The notes beneath the pieces are model-generated. The model did not search any database. It was not told the DNA's origin and saw nothing but the letters and a program-made list of their open reading frames with translations. Shown here in pieces: positions 1-9,207 of a stretch of DNA of 62,077 nt (positions are counted from its first letter, which is position 1; every line of letters starts with the position of its first letter). The stretch lies in contig SLKA01000032.1 of the NCBI GenBank assembly GCA_007134845.1, positions 1 through 62,077 of the forward strand, read 5' to 3'. The stretch is from Balneolales bacterium (GTDB lineage Bacteria > Bacteroidota > Rhodothermia > Balneolales > Natronogracilivirgulaceae). The translations under genes and the position numbers were made by a program.

Positions 1-557
1 AGCATGAAAATGGCGGTCATCGCACCGATACCGCTCAGGAAATACCAGGGCGACTGATTGGCTAGCTGAGCGATGATCAGGATTATAGCAATGATATATA
101 CCAGTACCTTGGCCAGCTGTATATAACTTTTAATCGGGCGCCGCTGCTTTGCAGGGCGTGTCATGTAGATGGTATGAAGCGTGGAGAGAAACGCATCAAG
201 CGAGCGGGCGATCACGAGAATCATCAGGGAGTTAATGATTCGGGTGAAAAAGTACAGCAACTCCTCAGGCAGATCGGACACCCAGTCGAAGCCGATGTAA
301 AATATCAGAAGTGGAAGGATGAAGAGCGCACGCTGCGGCACCCGGTGCTGCATAAGGGCATTGTACCACGGGTGGTTGGCTTTCTTTCCAAGTTTTGTAA
401 ACAGCTTGATCAGCCATACCCGGACAAGAAGGTGCAGAAAAGCAACCAGCAGGGTCAGCAGAAGAAATCCTGCGACGGTATCGATGTAGGCAAAATGCAG
501 CTGCTCGGGCAGATGCGAAACCACCCAGCGAATGAGATTCTGTCCAGACTCTTCCAT
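1..557 (-). CDS. MscS-family mechanosensitive channel (YbdG-like), N-terminal part
   Basis: The reverse strand is open from an ATG at 557 to the left edge, giving 185 residues of a protein truncated by the window. It starts MEESGQNLIRWV and shows several hydrophobic segments, for example around FLLLTLLVAFLHLLVRVWL, LFILPLLIFYIGF and VLVYIIAIILIIAQLA. It ends in FLSGIGAMTAIFML, which resembles the start of the pore helix of YbdG/YnaI-type MscS channels. Such channels sit in the inner membrane and release solutes on hypo-osmotic shock. The gene diverges from the porin at 621. Only the N-terminal membrane part is visible, so the cytoplasmic MscS beta domain cannot be checked. Confidence 0.8.
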   Translation of the reverse strand, partial: MEESGQNLIRWVVSHLPEQLHFAYIDTVAGFLLLTLLVAFLHLLVRVWLIKLFTKLGKKANHPWYNALMQHRVPQRALFILPLLIFYIGFDWVSDLPEELLYFFTRIINSLMILVIARSLDAFLSTLHTIYMTRPAKQRRPIKSYIQLAKVLVYIIAIILIIAQLANQSPWYFLSGIGAMTAIFM

Positions 558-620
558 TAATGATTATCTTATGTTATCATGCAAAAAAATATTTGTAAAA
601 GTAGCGAATGGAGCGAGCAT

Positions 621-1643
621 ATGAAACCTATTATTTACTTCCCTGTTATTGGAGCAATTGTATCTCTACTTATAATTTCAAATTCGGCATTCAGCTATTC
701 CGGCAGCCAGGTACCGGACGATCCGGGTGACACCTATCCAGCGTATCGGGTTACCGGTTTCATGGAGCAGAACGTTGCAATGGAACAGGATTCCGATAAT
801 CCGGTGGCTTTTTCCATCTACCGGGCGAGGGTCGGCCTTGCCGGCAGCCTGAATGAACTGATCTCCGTGAATATTGTCGCCGGCGCATTGGAGCCTCCCA
901 ACCGCAATCCGCAGCTGGTGAACGGCTTTGTTGATTTCGATATCCATCCCATGCTCCGGCTCCGCACCGGGCAGTTTCTTGTTCCCTTCGGTCTCGAAGG
1001 TCCGGAACCGGTTTTTTTGAACCCGGCTATCGAACGGTCACTAACCGTGCGCCGCATGAATTACTTCAGGATGTTCCGTGATGTTGGAATCCAGGCAAGT
1101 GGCTCCCAGGATGGGATCAGTTACGCCATTGCCCTGGTGAACGGAACCGGTGCCAACGTGGCCGAACGCATCGATCCCAAGGATTTGCTCGGCCGGTTTG
1201 GGTACCAGGCTTCAGATGAGCTGACACTGGGTGTCTCGTTTCATATTGGAAAATCGCCGCAGCCTGCCACAGAACCTGACCGTTTCCAGCTGGCTGTGGA
1301 TGTGACCTGGCACTTGGCGCCGTTGCTTGTCCGTGGGGAGTATATCTTCCGCAAAGACGAACAGGCTGGCGGAAGCGACCTCAACCAGCATGGCGGTTAT
1401 GTTCTTACCGGCTACCATTTCACCGAAGAATTGCAGGGTATCATGCGGTTTGAAATGCACCGGCCGGACTCCGAACTTGATTTTTCAGATTCGGCTCTCA
1501 CCGTACTTACGGCCGGTCTCAATTATTACCTGCAGGGTCACACACGGGTTTCATTGAACTACGAAGTCCGAAGTGACCGCCGTCCAGGTGCAGCCAGCGA
1601 CCTCGGCAATCTTCTCACACTTCAAATGCAGATTGTACTCTAG
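621..1643 (+). CDS. Phosphate-selective porin O/P-like outer-membrane protein
   Basis: 340 residues. A hydrophobic signal peptide (MKPIIYFPVIGAIVSLLIIS) is followed by alternating polar/aromatic strands typical of a beta-barrel. The segments VNGFVDFDIHPMLRLRTGQF and FLVPFGLEGPE, and the RxxxY/FRDVGIQ region near residues 125-160, resemble the OprO/OprP-like porin family. The protein should lie in the outer membrane; the substrate is not predictable. An ATG at 579 is in frame, but the one at 621 places the signal peptide at the N-terminus and has GGAG upstream, so I prefer 621. The gene may be cotranscribed with the dehydrogenase-like gene downstream. Confidence 0.75.
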   Translation: MKPIIYFPVIGAIVSLLIISNSAFSYSGSQVPDDPGDTYPAYRVTGFMEQNVAMEQDSDNPVAFSIYRARVGLAGSLNELISVNIVAGALEPPNRNPQLVNGFVDFDIHPMLRLRTGQFLVPFGLEGPEPVFLNPAIERSLTVRRMNYFRMFRDVGIQASGSQDGISYAIALVNGTGANVAERIDPKDLLGRFGYQASDELTLGVSFHIGKSPQPATEPDRFQLAVDVTWHLAPLLVRGEYIFRKDEQAGGSDLNQHGGYVLTGYHFTEELQGIMRFEMHRPDSELDFSDSALTVLTAGLNYYLQGHTRVSLNYEVRSDRRPGAASDLGNLLTLQMQIVL

Positions 1644-1715
1644 CAAAGCAGGTTGAATATCCGGCCGGTTGATGATCGGATTTGTCTGCCTGCATAAGTT
1701 GGACCCGTTCAAGTT

Positions 1716-1720
1716 GGAGG
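1716..1720 (+). promoter_or_regulatory. Shine-Dalgarno site of the LKR-like gene
   Basis: GGAGG, 11 bases before the ATG at 1732. It is notable because most genes in this window lack a recognisable Shine-Dalgarno sequence, and it decides the start over the in-frame ATG at 1669. Confidence 0.6.
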
Positions 1721-1731
1721 CAAAAAAACAT

Positions 1732-3042
1732 ATGCAAACAGTCGGCATTCGTCACGAGGACAAGTACGCGCCGGAGCGCCGCACCCCGCTGGTGCCGGAA
1801 GATGTCCGTTTCCTGATAAACCGATATGACATACCCGTCTATGTGGAATCATCATCCAAGAGAATATTCTCTCACGGGGAATTTGAAGCAGCGGGTGCCG
1901 GAGTTGTGGATGATGTCTCTTTCTGTGATATCATTCTCGGGGTTAAAGAGATGCCCGTGGGATATTTCAGACTGGGCAAGGTGTATGTCTACTTTTCTCA
2001 TGTGATCAAGGGGCAACCCGGCAATATGCCAATGCTGCGGGATCTGATGGATTCTGGCGCCACATTGATCGATTATGAACGGATCATGGATGATGCCGGT
2101 CAGCGCCTTATTTTCTTCGGGCGGCATGCGGGCCTGGCCGGAATGATCAACACCATCTGGACTTTGGGCCGCCGGCTTGAAGCAACCGGAAAGAAATCCC
2201 CGTTTCTGAAAGTGAAGCAGGCTGCATCGTACAACTCTCTTGCCGATGCCAGGGCGGATGTGCGTGAAGCAGGAGAGCGAATCGCTTCGGAAGGACTGCC
2301 GGCCGGAACCGGACCGGTGATCTTCGGGGTCACCGGTGACGGAAATGTTGCCCGGGGAGCTCTTGAGATTCTGGATCTGCTTCCTGTTGAGGAGATTCCG
2401 GCATCAAAACTGATTGAAATAACACAGAACACAGACTTGAAAACGGACCCGCACAAACTGTACAAAGTGAATCTCATCCCGGCAGATTACATGGTTCACA
2501 AGGAGGGACGGACTTTTGAACTTGATCACTATATTGTTCATCCGGAAGAGTACGAATCGAGATTCGAGGATTTTTTACCACATGTTAATGTACTAATCAA
2601 CGGCATTTACTGGGATGAACGCTATCCCCGCCTGGTAACCAAATCCTATTTACGTAATATGTACAGCCGGGAATCACCGCATTTGTGGGTTATTGGAGAT
2701 ATCACCTGTGATCCGGATGGGTCAATTGAATGCACGGTGAAAGCCACCGGAATAGAAAATCCGGTTTTCGTTTATGATCCGGTATCAGGAGTACATAAAA
2801 TGGGTTTTGAGGGTCGTGGCGTGGCGGTGATGGCCGTTGATATTCTGCCGAGCGAATTGCCGCGGGAATCCTCTGAGCATTTCAGCCGGCTGCTTCATCC
2901 CTGGATTCCCAAACTGGCTCATGCCGATTATAGCACGGCATTCGGGTCACTCGATCTGCCAGCGGAGCTTAAACGCGCCGTTATTGTGTATAATGGCCAA
3001 CTGACACCGGATTACATGCATCTGGAAAAGCATGTAAGGTAA
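1732..3042 (+). CDS. Lysine-ketoglutarate reductase / saccharopine dehydrogenase-like protein (LKR domain only)
   Basis: 436 residues. The N-terminal AlaDH/PNT-type domain carries ERRTPLVP near residue 17 and KEMPVGYF near 72. It also has FSHVIKGQPGNMPML near 88 and IDYERIMDDAGQRLIFFGR near 113. These match the lysine-ketoglutarate reductase half of eukaryotic AASS-type enzymes. A Rossmann glycine motif GVTGDGNVARG lies near 199-209. The family forms saccharopine from lysine and 2-oxoglutarate. The separate saccharopine dehydrogenase half is not in this window. The start at 1732 is chosen because GGAGG lies at 1716-1720; the in-frame ATG at 1669 is upstream of this and unlikely. A 15-bp tandem repeat begins at its stop codon. 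Confidence 0.75.
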   Translation: MQTVGIRHEDKYAPERRTPLVPEDVRFLINRYDIPVYVESSSKRIFSHGEFEAAGAGVVDDVSFCDIILGVKEMPVGYFRLGKVYVYFSHVIKGQPGNMPMLRDLMDSGATLIDYERIMDDAGQRLIFFGRHAGLAGMINTIWTLGRRLEATGKKSPFLKVKQAASYNSLADARADVREAGERIASEGLPAGTGPVIFGVTGDGNVARGALEILDLLPVEEIPASKLIEITQNTDLKTDPHKLYKVNLIPADYMVHKEGRTFELDHYIVHPEEYESRFEDFLPHVNVLINGIYWDERYPRLVTKSYLRNMYSRESPHLWVIGDITCDPDGSIECTVKATGIENPVFVYDPVSGVHKMGFEGRGVAVMAVDILPSELPRESSEHFSRLLHPWIPKLAHADYSTAFGSLDLPAELKRAVIVYNGQLTPDYMHLEKHVR

Positions 3043-3080
3043 ACCTCCGCAAGATAAACCTCCGTAAGATAAACCTCCGG
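3036..3080 (+). repeat. 15-bp tandem repeat, three copies
   Basis: Three consecutive units, 3036-3050, 3051-3065 and 3066-3080, follow the pattern AAGATAAACCTCCGY with one or two differences. The first unit covers the stop codon of the LKR-like gene; the rest fills the gap between two convergent genes. Confidence 0.85.
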
Positions 3081-3105
3081 GTTTCTGCAAGGGATCATTG
3101 ATCGT

Positions 3106-4833
3106 TCATGGTTTTTTCCAGCCCGGACCGCGCACTACCATGCCCGGTTTGGCTCCGGTGTGCTCACCTTCGCTCAGCACGGTAACACCGTTGACCAGGA
3201 CATGATGGACCCCGGTTGCATACTGATGCGGATCATCATATGTGGCGTGGTCGCGGATTTCGGCGGGATCGAAAATCACAATATCAGCGTAATAACCTTC
3301 GGCCAGATGTCCGCGTTCGTCATCGATACCCAGGAGCCTGGCGGGATATGCGGTGAGCCGGTGAATGGCATCTTCCAGCGTGATGAGAGTTTTGTCGCGC
3401 ACATAATGGCCCAGAAGTCTGGCGAAATTGCCATAGGCGCGCGGATGGGGATTCCGGTTGAGAAAGGCACCATATGATGCTATGGAGCCGCCGTCGGATC
3501 CGAATGCCATCCATGGAAGCTGCACCTGTTTCTCCACATTCTCCTCCGACATAAGGTGGTAGACCGCGCTGATGCCGGAATTGTCTTCCGTGATCAGATC
3601 CAGAACCGTTTCTGAGGGTGCTGTGCCGCGTAAATCGGCAACCTCCTGAAGGGACCATCCTGTGAACTGCTGCAGGTCATCATTGCGAAATCCGACAAGT
3701 GTAATGTCATCGGGTGAGGCGACCATCTGGAAAAAATTTTCCCACTCAGGGTCAGGCCGCTCCATTTCCAGTATGATTTCAGCCCGGATAACCGGATTTT
3801 CAAATCGTTCGATCATGGCCCGGCGTCCGCCTTCCCGCGCCCATGGAGGGACAACGGCAGAGAGCTGGGTGGATGCCGCTGTATAGAGGTACATATTGGC
3901 GGAGACGTCATGTCCTTCGCGCTGGGCCTGTTCCACACGTGCAATGACGTCGTCGATTTTATGCCAGTTGTCGGTTCCGGCAGCTTTCAGGTGATGGATA
4001 TGTACGGCGATGCCGGTCTCTTCGGCGATCTGCAGCATTTCCTCAACGGCTTCAAGAAACCGGTCACCTTCACTGCGCAGATGGGTGGCGTACAGACCGT
4101 TGAATTCGGCAACCACAGAAGAGAGAGCAATCAGTTCATCCGTATCGGCATACCAGGCCGGGGCATAGATAAGGGCGGTGCTGAGACCCATAGCGCCCTC
4201 CTCCATGGCTTCACGGACCAGCTGCTGCATCAGCTCAAGTTCGTCAGGTGTCGGGGCGCGATCATCCCGTCCAATTGCATAGATGCGAACCGTGGTCGCG
4301 CCGACAAATGAAGCCACGTTGGTTGAGACACCTCGTTGCTCCAAATGCTCGAGAAATCCGCCAAGTGTCCGCCAGGTTACATCATAGGTGATATCACCCT
4401 GATCTTCCTCCCGATCGCGCGACATTTCATCTGTGAACGGTCCCATGGACCAGCCCTCGCCCATCACTTCAAGTGTAACACCCTGTTTGATGTCACTCAT
4501 AGATCGTCCGTCATGCAGCAGAGGCACATCCGCCCAGCTCAGCATGTTGATAAATCCCGGCGAGACGGCCATTCCGCGGGCATCGATTTGCGCCGGTGCC
4601 GAAATATCGTCCGGCAACGTGCCGATGTGGGTGATACGTCCGTCACGCACAGCAATTCCGCCGGTAAAAGGCTCTCCTCCGGATCCGTCATAAATAGCTC
4701 CGCTGGTGATGATCACATCATGGGTGTGCCGGTCGCAGCAAGAGAGCAGCAGGCTCCATGAAATCAGTAATGGAAGCAGAAAGGAAAGGCAACAAGTTGG
4801 GAATCGGGCGGATTGAAAACGGAATGCGTTCAT
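3106..4833 (-). CDS. Exported N-acyl-D-amino-acid deacylase-like amidohydrolase (degenerate metal site)
   Basis: 575 residues from the ATG at 4833, beginning with a signal peptide whose LLLSC end looks like a lipobox. The amidohydrolase fold is indicated by VIITSGAIYDGSGG at the start of the mature protein, PGFINMLSW, THLRSEG, HIHHLKAAG and FGSDGGS, and a C-terminal beta-sandwich return (DIVIFDP). This arrangement resembles D-aminoacylases, which remove acyl groups from N-acyl-D-amino acids. The usual PGFIDxHxH signature is PGFINMLSW, so both metal-binding His of that motif are missing. The family Cys position appears to be Glu (GVTLEVMGEG). Related proteins with this variant exist as far as I recall, so it is probably a subfamily, not decay. 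An upstream in-frame ATG at 4911 would add an unlikely hydrophobic extension. Confidence 0.75.
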   Translation of the reverse strand: MNAFRFQSARFPTCCLSFLLPLLISWSLLLSCCDRHTHDVIITSGAIYDGSGGEPFTGGIAVRDGRITHIGTLPDDISAPAQIDARGMAVSPGFINMLSWADVPLLHDGRSMSDIKQGVTLEVMGEGWSMGPFTDEMSRDREEDQGDITYDVTWRTLGGFLEHLEQRGVSTNVASFVGATTVRIYAIGRDDRAPTPDELELMQQLVREAMEEGAMGLSTALIYAPAWYADTDELIALSSVVAEFNGLYATHLRSEGDRFLEAVEEMLQIAEETGIAVHIHHLKAAGTDNWHKIDDVIARVEQAQREGHDVSANMYLYTAASTQLSAVVPPWAREGGRRAMIERFENPVIRAEIILEMERPDPEWENFFQMVASPDDITLVGFRNDDLQQFTGWSLQEVADLRGTAPSETVLDLITEDNSGISAVYHLMSEENVEKQVQLPWMAFGSDGGSIASYGAFLNRNPHPRAYGNFARLLGHYVRDKTLITLEDAIHRLTAYPARLLGIDDERGHLAEGYYADIVIFDPAEIRDHATYDDPHQYATGVHHVLVNGVTVLSEGEHTGAKPGMVVRGPGWKKP

Positions 4834-4992
4834 CGGGGTCTGGACTTCATGCGTGATTACGAGGGCAATGCAACTCATCAGACTAAGGGTACAAAATACA
4901 TTATTCAACAAGAAAAACTTTCCTTTTCATCAGATTCTATACATCTTGATGAAGTCATTTAGTTTCACCTGTAACCAAACGGAGAGGTGAAT

Positions 4993-5514
4993 ATGAGAAA
5001 GATCATTCCCTTGTTGCTGATCTCGCTGTTATTATTTGGCTTTATCAGCGAACTCGCCGCAAAAAACAATGAGGAGCTGTCAAAAAGATTTGAGCGTTTT
5101 ATCGAGCAGTACATGAACACCAAAGACGGACTGGTGCATAATCGCCAGGATCTTGCACAAGCCTGGGCCGAGCGGCTTGAGACATCCTTCAGCACGACAC
5201 AGGATGCTCTGTTCAGTGAAGATGACCTTTCTGTGTGGCTGGAAATGAGAGGTGTGCTCGTGCAGGCTGCCGGTGATATTGTTGACGCCGGAAACATACA
5301 AGAACAAAGAGAAGCGCTGGCTCAGCTTTCTTCCGGATTAAAAGATTTGATAGAGCATTTTGGCAATCCGGGTGAGACAATTTATGTATTTCGATGCCAA
5401 TATTTCGGAGAAGATGATTTGGATGCAGTCTGGCTCCACCGCACAGACCGGGTTGCCAATCCGTATCATGGACCGGAGAATATAAATTGCGGGGAGGTTA
5501 TCGGAGAGCTTTAA
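4993..5514 (+). CDS. Exported DUF3347-domain protein
   Basis: 173 residues with a signal peptide (MRKIIPLLLISLLLFGFISE) ending near ELAA. The mature part has the DUF3347 pattern: a helical FIEQYMNTKDGLVHNR segment, then a second helix pair, then YVFRCQYF...AVWLHR...NPYHG...NCGEVIGEL at the C-terminus. The domain is often found with copper/heavy-metal efflux proteins, and the two Cys could bind metal, but no metal transporter adjoins it. The sequence GGAGAGG at 4981-4987 places the start at the ATG 4993; the GTG at 4987 lies in the Shine-Dalgarno itself. It is probably a single-gene unit. Confidence 0.7.
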   Translation: MRKIIPLLLISLLLFGFISELAAKNNEELSKRFERFIEQYMNTKDGLVHNRQDLAQAWAERLETSFSTTQDALFSEDDLSVWLEMRGVLVQAAGDIVDAGNIQEQREALAQLSSGLKDLIEHFGNPGETIYVFRCQYFGEDDLDAVWLHRTDRVANPYHGPENINCGEVIGEL

Positions 5515-5637
5515 AAAGCGGATATCAGCAGGTATTAGAAAAAAAATTCTATTACATCTTCTTAGTTTTTATCTTGCGGGGCATAATTATGATAAAAATC
5601 ATTTTCTCCCCATCAACTCTATTATTTATTAAAGATC

Positions 5638-8600
5638 ATGAACGAGATAATTAGCAAAAAAGAGTGGTCCTCTTTTTTGTTCATCCTGTGTTCTGCAGTG
5701 CTTATTCTGACTGCATGTATGAGTCATGCCGCACATGCCGCTGACGAAACCCGGCTGCTTCGTTTTCCCGACATTTATGAAAACCAGATTGTGTTTTCCT
5801 ATGCCGGCAATCTGTACACCGTTCCGGTGAACGGGGGAACGGCTCGGCGCCTTACCGGCCATGACGGCTACGAAATGTTCCCGCGCTACTCACCTGACGG
5901 ACGCTGGATCGCTTTTACCGGCCAGTATGACGGCAACACGGAAGTGTATCGGATTCCGGCAGGCGGTGGCGAGCCCGAGCGCATGACATTCACCCCTACT
6001 CTTGGCCGCGATGATGTCGCCGACCGGATGGGTCCTAACAATATTGTCATGGGATGGACCCCCGACGGCGAGCAGGTGCTATTCCGATCCCGCAAACGTG
6101 AGTTCAACTCCTTCAAAGGCCATCTTTATCTGACTGATCCGGAAGGTGATATTGCCAGGCAGCTTCCGTTGCCACGCGGTGGTTTTGCATCGTATTCACC
6201 CGATGGCTCGAAACTGGCCTATAACCGGATTTTTCGTGAATTCCGCACCTGGAAACGATATCGCGGCGGCATGGCTGACGATATTTGGGTGTATGATTTT
6301 GAAACCAGGGAAACCATCCGGATTACCGATACCGATGCCCAGGATATCATTCCCATGTGGCATGGCAATCGTATTTATTTTCTTTCGGATCGGGAAGAAT
6401 CTGGTCGGATGAATCTGTATGTCTATGATCTGGAATCGGAAGAGACCCGCAAGCTGACAAATTTTACCGACTTTGACATCAAATTCCCGTCGATCGGCCA
6501 GCGGCATATCGTCTTTGAAAACGGGGGGCATATCTACCTTTTTACTATTGCGACCGAGGAATACAATCGTGTGCCGATCCGGGTGAAAGACGACCGGCTC
6601 ACAGGTCGCGGCGGACTCACTGATGCCACGGAGTTTATTAACTCGTTTGATGTCGCTCCGGATGGAAACCGGGCTCTTTTTGGTGCCCGGGGTGATATCT
6701 TCACCGTACCCGCCCGTAGCGGAATTACACGAAATCTGACAGGAACCTCCGGAGTGCATGATCGTGATCCGGTATGGTCGCCGGACGGTCGCCATATCAC
6801 CTTCATCTCCGACAAAAGCGGTGAGGATGAGATCTATGTGATTCCACAGGACGGATCCGGTGCGATGCGGCAGCTTTCTACCGGTGCTGATACATACAAA
6901 TACCGCATTGTTTGGTCGCCAGACAGTGAAAAAATTCTATGGGCGGACAAAAAACTTCGTCTGAACATGCTGGATGTGTCTTCCGGTGAAACCACCATTG
7001 TACGTCAGGCTGAGGCATGGGAAATGTCGCAATATACCTGGTCTCCTGACAGCCGATGGATTGCCTATACACTGCCAGAAGTCGAAACCATGCAGCGCAT
7101 CTGGATTTATTCTGTCGATAATGATGAGCATCACAAAGTGACCGACGGCTGGTACTCGGCGGGCAATCCGGAATTCAGTCGCGACGGCAGCTATCTGTTC
7201 TTTGTCTCAAACCGTGATTTCAATCCGATATACAGTCATACCGAATGGAATCATGCCTATGCTGACATGCAACGCATCTATTTTGTGACGCTGCGGGACG
7301 ATCTGAAGTCGCCATTCAAACCGAAGAATGATGAGGTCTCCCTGGAGGGTGAGAATGATGACAGTGACGAGAACGATGAATCTGCCCCCTCTGAGTACAT
7401 TCATATTGATACCGAACATCTGTCCCGCCGGATCATCGATCTTCCGGTGCAGCCGTCCAACTATGGGAACCTGCAATCGGTCGGATCCCGCATCTATTAT
7501 CAGCGCAATGGAATGTCCGACAGCCAGACCGTATTGCTCTATTATGACCTCGAAGAGGAAAAAGAACAGATGATAGGGGCTTTTTCCGGCTACCGGATCT
7601 CACGAAACGGCAAGAAGGTGATGCTGGCCAGTGGCAGCGACTACGCAATCGTCGATTTACCGGCACAGGAGACCGAGCCGGATCCCAAACTTGATCTGTC
7701 AAACATGAAAGTGCGGCTTGATCGCACAGAGGAGTGGGTACAGATCTTCCATGAAAGCTGGCGGCAGATGCGCGATTTCCTTTATGCGCCCAACCTGCAT
7801 GGCGTGGACTGGGAGGCCGTGCGCGAAAACTACCGCCCGCTGGTCGATCATGTGGCACATCGCAACGACCTGACCTATATAATCGGCGAGATGATCGGTG
7901 AATTGAATGTGGGACACGCTTATGTCGGTGGCGGTGATCGTCCTCAGCCGGAACGTATTCAAATGGGCCGGCTGGGCGCTGAGCTTGAACGTGATGAGGA
8001 TTCTGGATTTTACCGGATAAAACGCATTCTCAAGGGTGAGAACTGGGTGGATTCCCGGCGTTCCCCGCTAACCGAAGTCGGGGTGAATGTGACCGAAGGA
8101 ATGTACATCGTTCGTGTCAATGGTCAGCTGACATCCCAAATGGCTAATATCTACGAATCGTTGATCGATAAGGCCGGGAAACCGGTGGTGCTTGGTGTGA
8201 ATGATTCTCCAGCGGTTTCCGGTGCGAGAGATGTGATCGTCAAACCCATTGCAGATGAAGCGGATCTCTATTATTACAACTGGGTTCAGAATAATATTGA
8301 AAAGGTGAACGAGGCTTCGGATGGCCGGGTCGGCTATTTACACATTCCGGACATGGGGACGGACGGACTCAATGAATTTGTCAAACACTTTTATCCGCAG
8401 CTTCGCATGGAAGCCTTGATCATCGATGTGCGCGGTAATGGTGGAGGCAATGTCTCTCCGATGATAATAGAGCGTTTGCGTCGTGAGCTGGCGATGGTGG
8501 ATATGGCACGAAACGCCGTACCGTCACCCGACCCGTATGCCATGATGATGGGACCGATGGTGACCCTCATCGATCCGTTTTCCGCATCGGACGGTGACCT

Positions 8601-8928
8601 GTTTCCGTATCGGTTCCGAAAGCACGGACTGGGCAAGTTGATCGGACAGCGGACATGGGGTGGTGTCGTCGGAATACGGCAGTCGTTGCCCTTCATGGAT
8701 GGTGGATTTCTGAACCGGCCTGAATTTGCGTCCTATGACACAGAAGGCGAGGAGTGGATTATCGAAGGATATGGTGTGGATCCGGATATCCCGGTTGACA
8801 ACGATCCGGCCAAGGAATATGCCGGCATAGATGAGCAGCTGAACACTGCCGTGGTGCATCTGCTTGAGCTTCTGGATGAAATGGATGTAAGCTTGCCGGA
8901 GCCTCCGGATTATCCGATCAAAAGATAG
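5638..8928 (+). CDS. Tricorn protease homologue, exported (S41 family)
   Basis: 1096 residues. The N-terminal signal sequence (FLFILCSAVLILTAC) has a possible lipobox at LTAC. Two beta-propeller regions follow, rich in SPDGRWIAF / WSPDSRWIAY-type TolB/WD repeats, to about residue 680. Then come a helical bundle, a PDZ-like segment and a C-terminal S41 protease domain. Probable catalytic residues are His760 (VGHAYVGGGD) and Ser984-Asp985 (FSASDGD), corresponding to the His and Ser of archaeal tricorn. RGNGGGNVSP near 940 forms the oxyanion region. The family degrades peptides to short products. Here the export signal points to periplasmic or surface action. An acidic stretch near 565-585 (DDSDENDESAPSE) is a likely loop. 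Followed by a hairpin and a terminator. Confidence 0.88.
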   Translation: MNEIISKKEWSSFLFILCSAVLILTACMSHAAHAADETRLLRFPDIYENQIVFSYAGNLYTVPVNGGTARRLTGHDGYEMFPRYSPDGRWIAFTGQYDGNTEVYRIPAGGGEPERMTFTPTLGRDDVADRMGPNNIVMGWTPDGEQVLFRSRKREFNSFKGHLYLTDPEGDIARQLPLPRGGFASYSPDGSKLAYNRIFREFRTWKRYRGGMADDIWVYDFETRETIRITDTDAQDIIPMWHGNRIYFLSDREESGRMNLYVYDLESEETRKLTNFTDFDIKFPSIGQRHIVFENGGHIYLFTIATEEYNRVPIRVKDDRLTGRGGLTDATEFINSFDVAPDGNRALFGARGDIFTVPARSGITRNLTGTSGVHDRDPVWSPDGRHITFISDKSGEDEIYVIPQDGSGAMRQLSTGADTYKYRIVWSPDSEKILWADKKLRLNMLDVSSGETTIVRQAEAWEMSQYTWSPDSRWIAYTLPEVETMQRIWIYSVDNDEHHKVTDGWYSAGNPEFSRDGSYLFFVSNRDFNPIYSHTEWNHAYADMQRIYFVTLRDDLKSPFKPKNDEVSLEGENDDSDENDESAPSEYIHIDTEHLSRRIIDLPVQPSNYGNLQSVGSRIYYQRNGMSDSQTVLLYYDLEEEKEQMIGAFSGYRISRNGKKVMLASGSDYAIVDLPAQETEPDPKLDLSNMKVRLDRTEEWVQIFHESWRQMRDFLYAPNLHGVDWEAVRENYRPLVDHVAHRNDLTYIIGEMIGELNVGHAYVGGGDRPQPERIQMGRLGAELERDEDSGFYRIKRILKGENWVDSRRSPLTEVGVNVTEGMYIVRVNGQLTSQMANIYESLIDKAGKPVVLGVNDSPAVSGARDVIVKPIADEADLYYYNWVQNNIEKVNEASDGRVGYLHIPDMGTDGLNEFVKHFYPQLRMEALIIDVRGNGGGNVSPMIIERLRRELAMVDMARNAVPSPDPYAMMMGPMVTLIDPFSASDGDLFPYRFRKHGLGKLIGQRTWGGVVGIRQSLPFMDGGFLNRPEFASYDTEGEEWIIEGYGVDPDIPVDNDPAKEYAGIDEQLNTAVVHLLELLDEMDVSLPEPPDYPIKR

Positions 8929-8935
8929 GGGGCGT

Positions 8936-8965
8936 CCGGCCTTTGGCAGCTCTGGCAGAGGCCGG
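8936..8965 (+). other. Hairpin after the tricorn gene
   Basis: CCGGCCT (8936-8942) pairs perfectly with AGGCCGG (8959-8965). It has no T-run, so it may protect the mRNA 3' end; the real terminator is probably the one at 9041. Confidence 0.5.
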
Positions 8966-8987
8966 TTTCAGATATAAAAAAGTACAG

Positions 8988-9013
8988 ATCATGACTGCAA
9001 ATCATGACTGCAA
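8988..9013 (+). repeat. 13-bp direct tandem repeat, two perfect copies
   Basis: ATCATGACTGCAA occurs twice in succession (8988-9000 and 9001-9013). A partial third copy, CATGACTGC, lies in the terminator loop near 9059. Confidence 0.8.
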
Positions 9014-9040
9014 CTGGCCTTCATGGCTGGAAAAATGTAA

Positions 9041-9079
9041 AAAAAGCATCGGGTCTCACATGACTGCGATGCTTTTTTT
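9041..9079 (+). terminator. Rho-independent terminator of the tricorn gene
   Basis: AAAAAGCATCG (9041-9051) pairs with CGATGCTTTTT (9067-9077), and the T-run continues to 9079. The 15-base loop is large, but the T-tract is clear. Confidence 0.75.
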
Positions 9080-9172
9080 GTAAGTACTACTGATTGTAGT
9101 GCAATGAGATACAGAAATCAAGAATGAAGAGGCGCATGGTTAGTCGTGTCCATCAATCCAAAATAATTGGAA

Positions 9173-9207
9173 TTGCAGGGAACGTCTGTATGTGATTTTA
9201 CCTTTTG
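9173..9207 (+). promoter_or_regulatory. Possible Bacteroidota-type promoter of the fasciclin gene
   Basis: TTGC at 9173 and TACCTTTTG at 9199-9207 approximate the -33 TTTG / -7 TAnnTTTG pattern with 22 bases between. It lies 74 bases before the start codon. The match is imperfect. Confidence 0.3.

Noticed and set aside
174-560. Open frame of 128 codons on the plus strand
   Set aside because: It is the complement of the MscS-like gene, which has membrane segments and a family motif.
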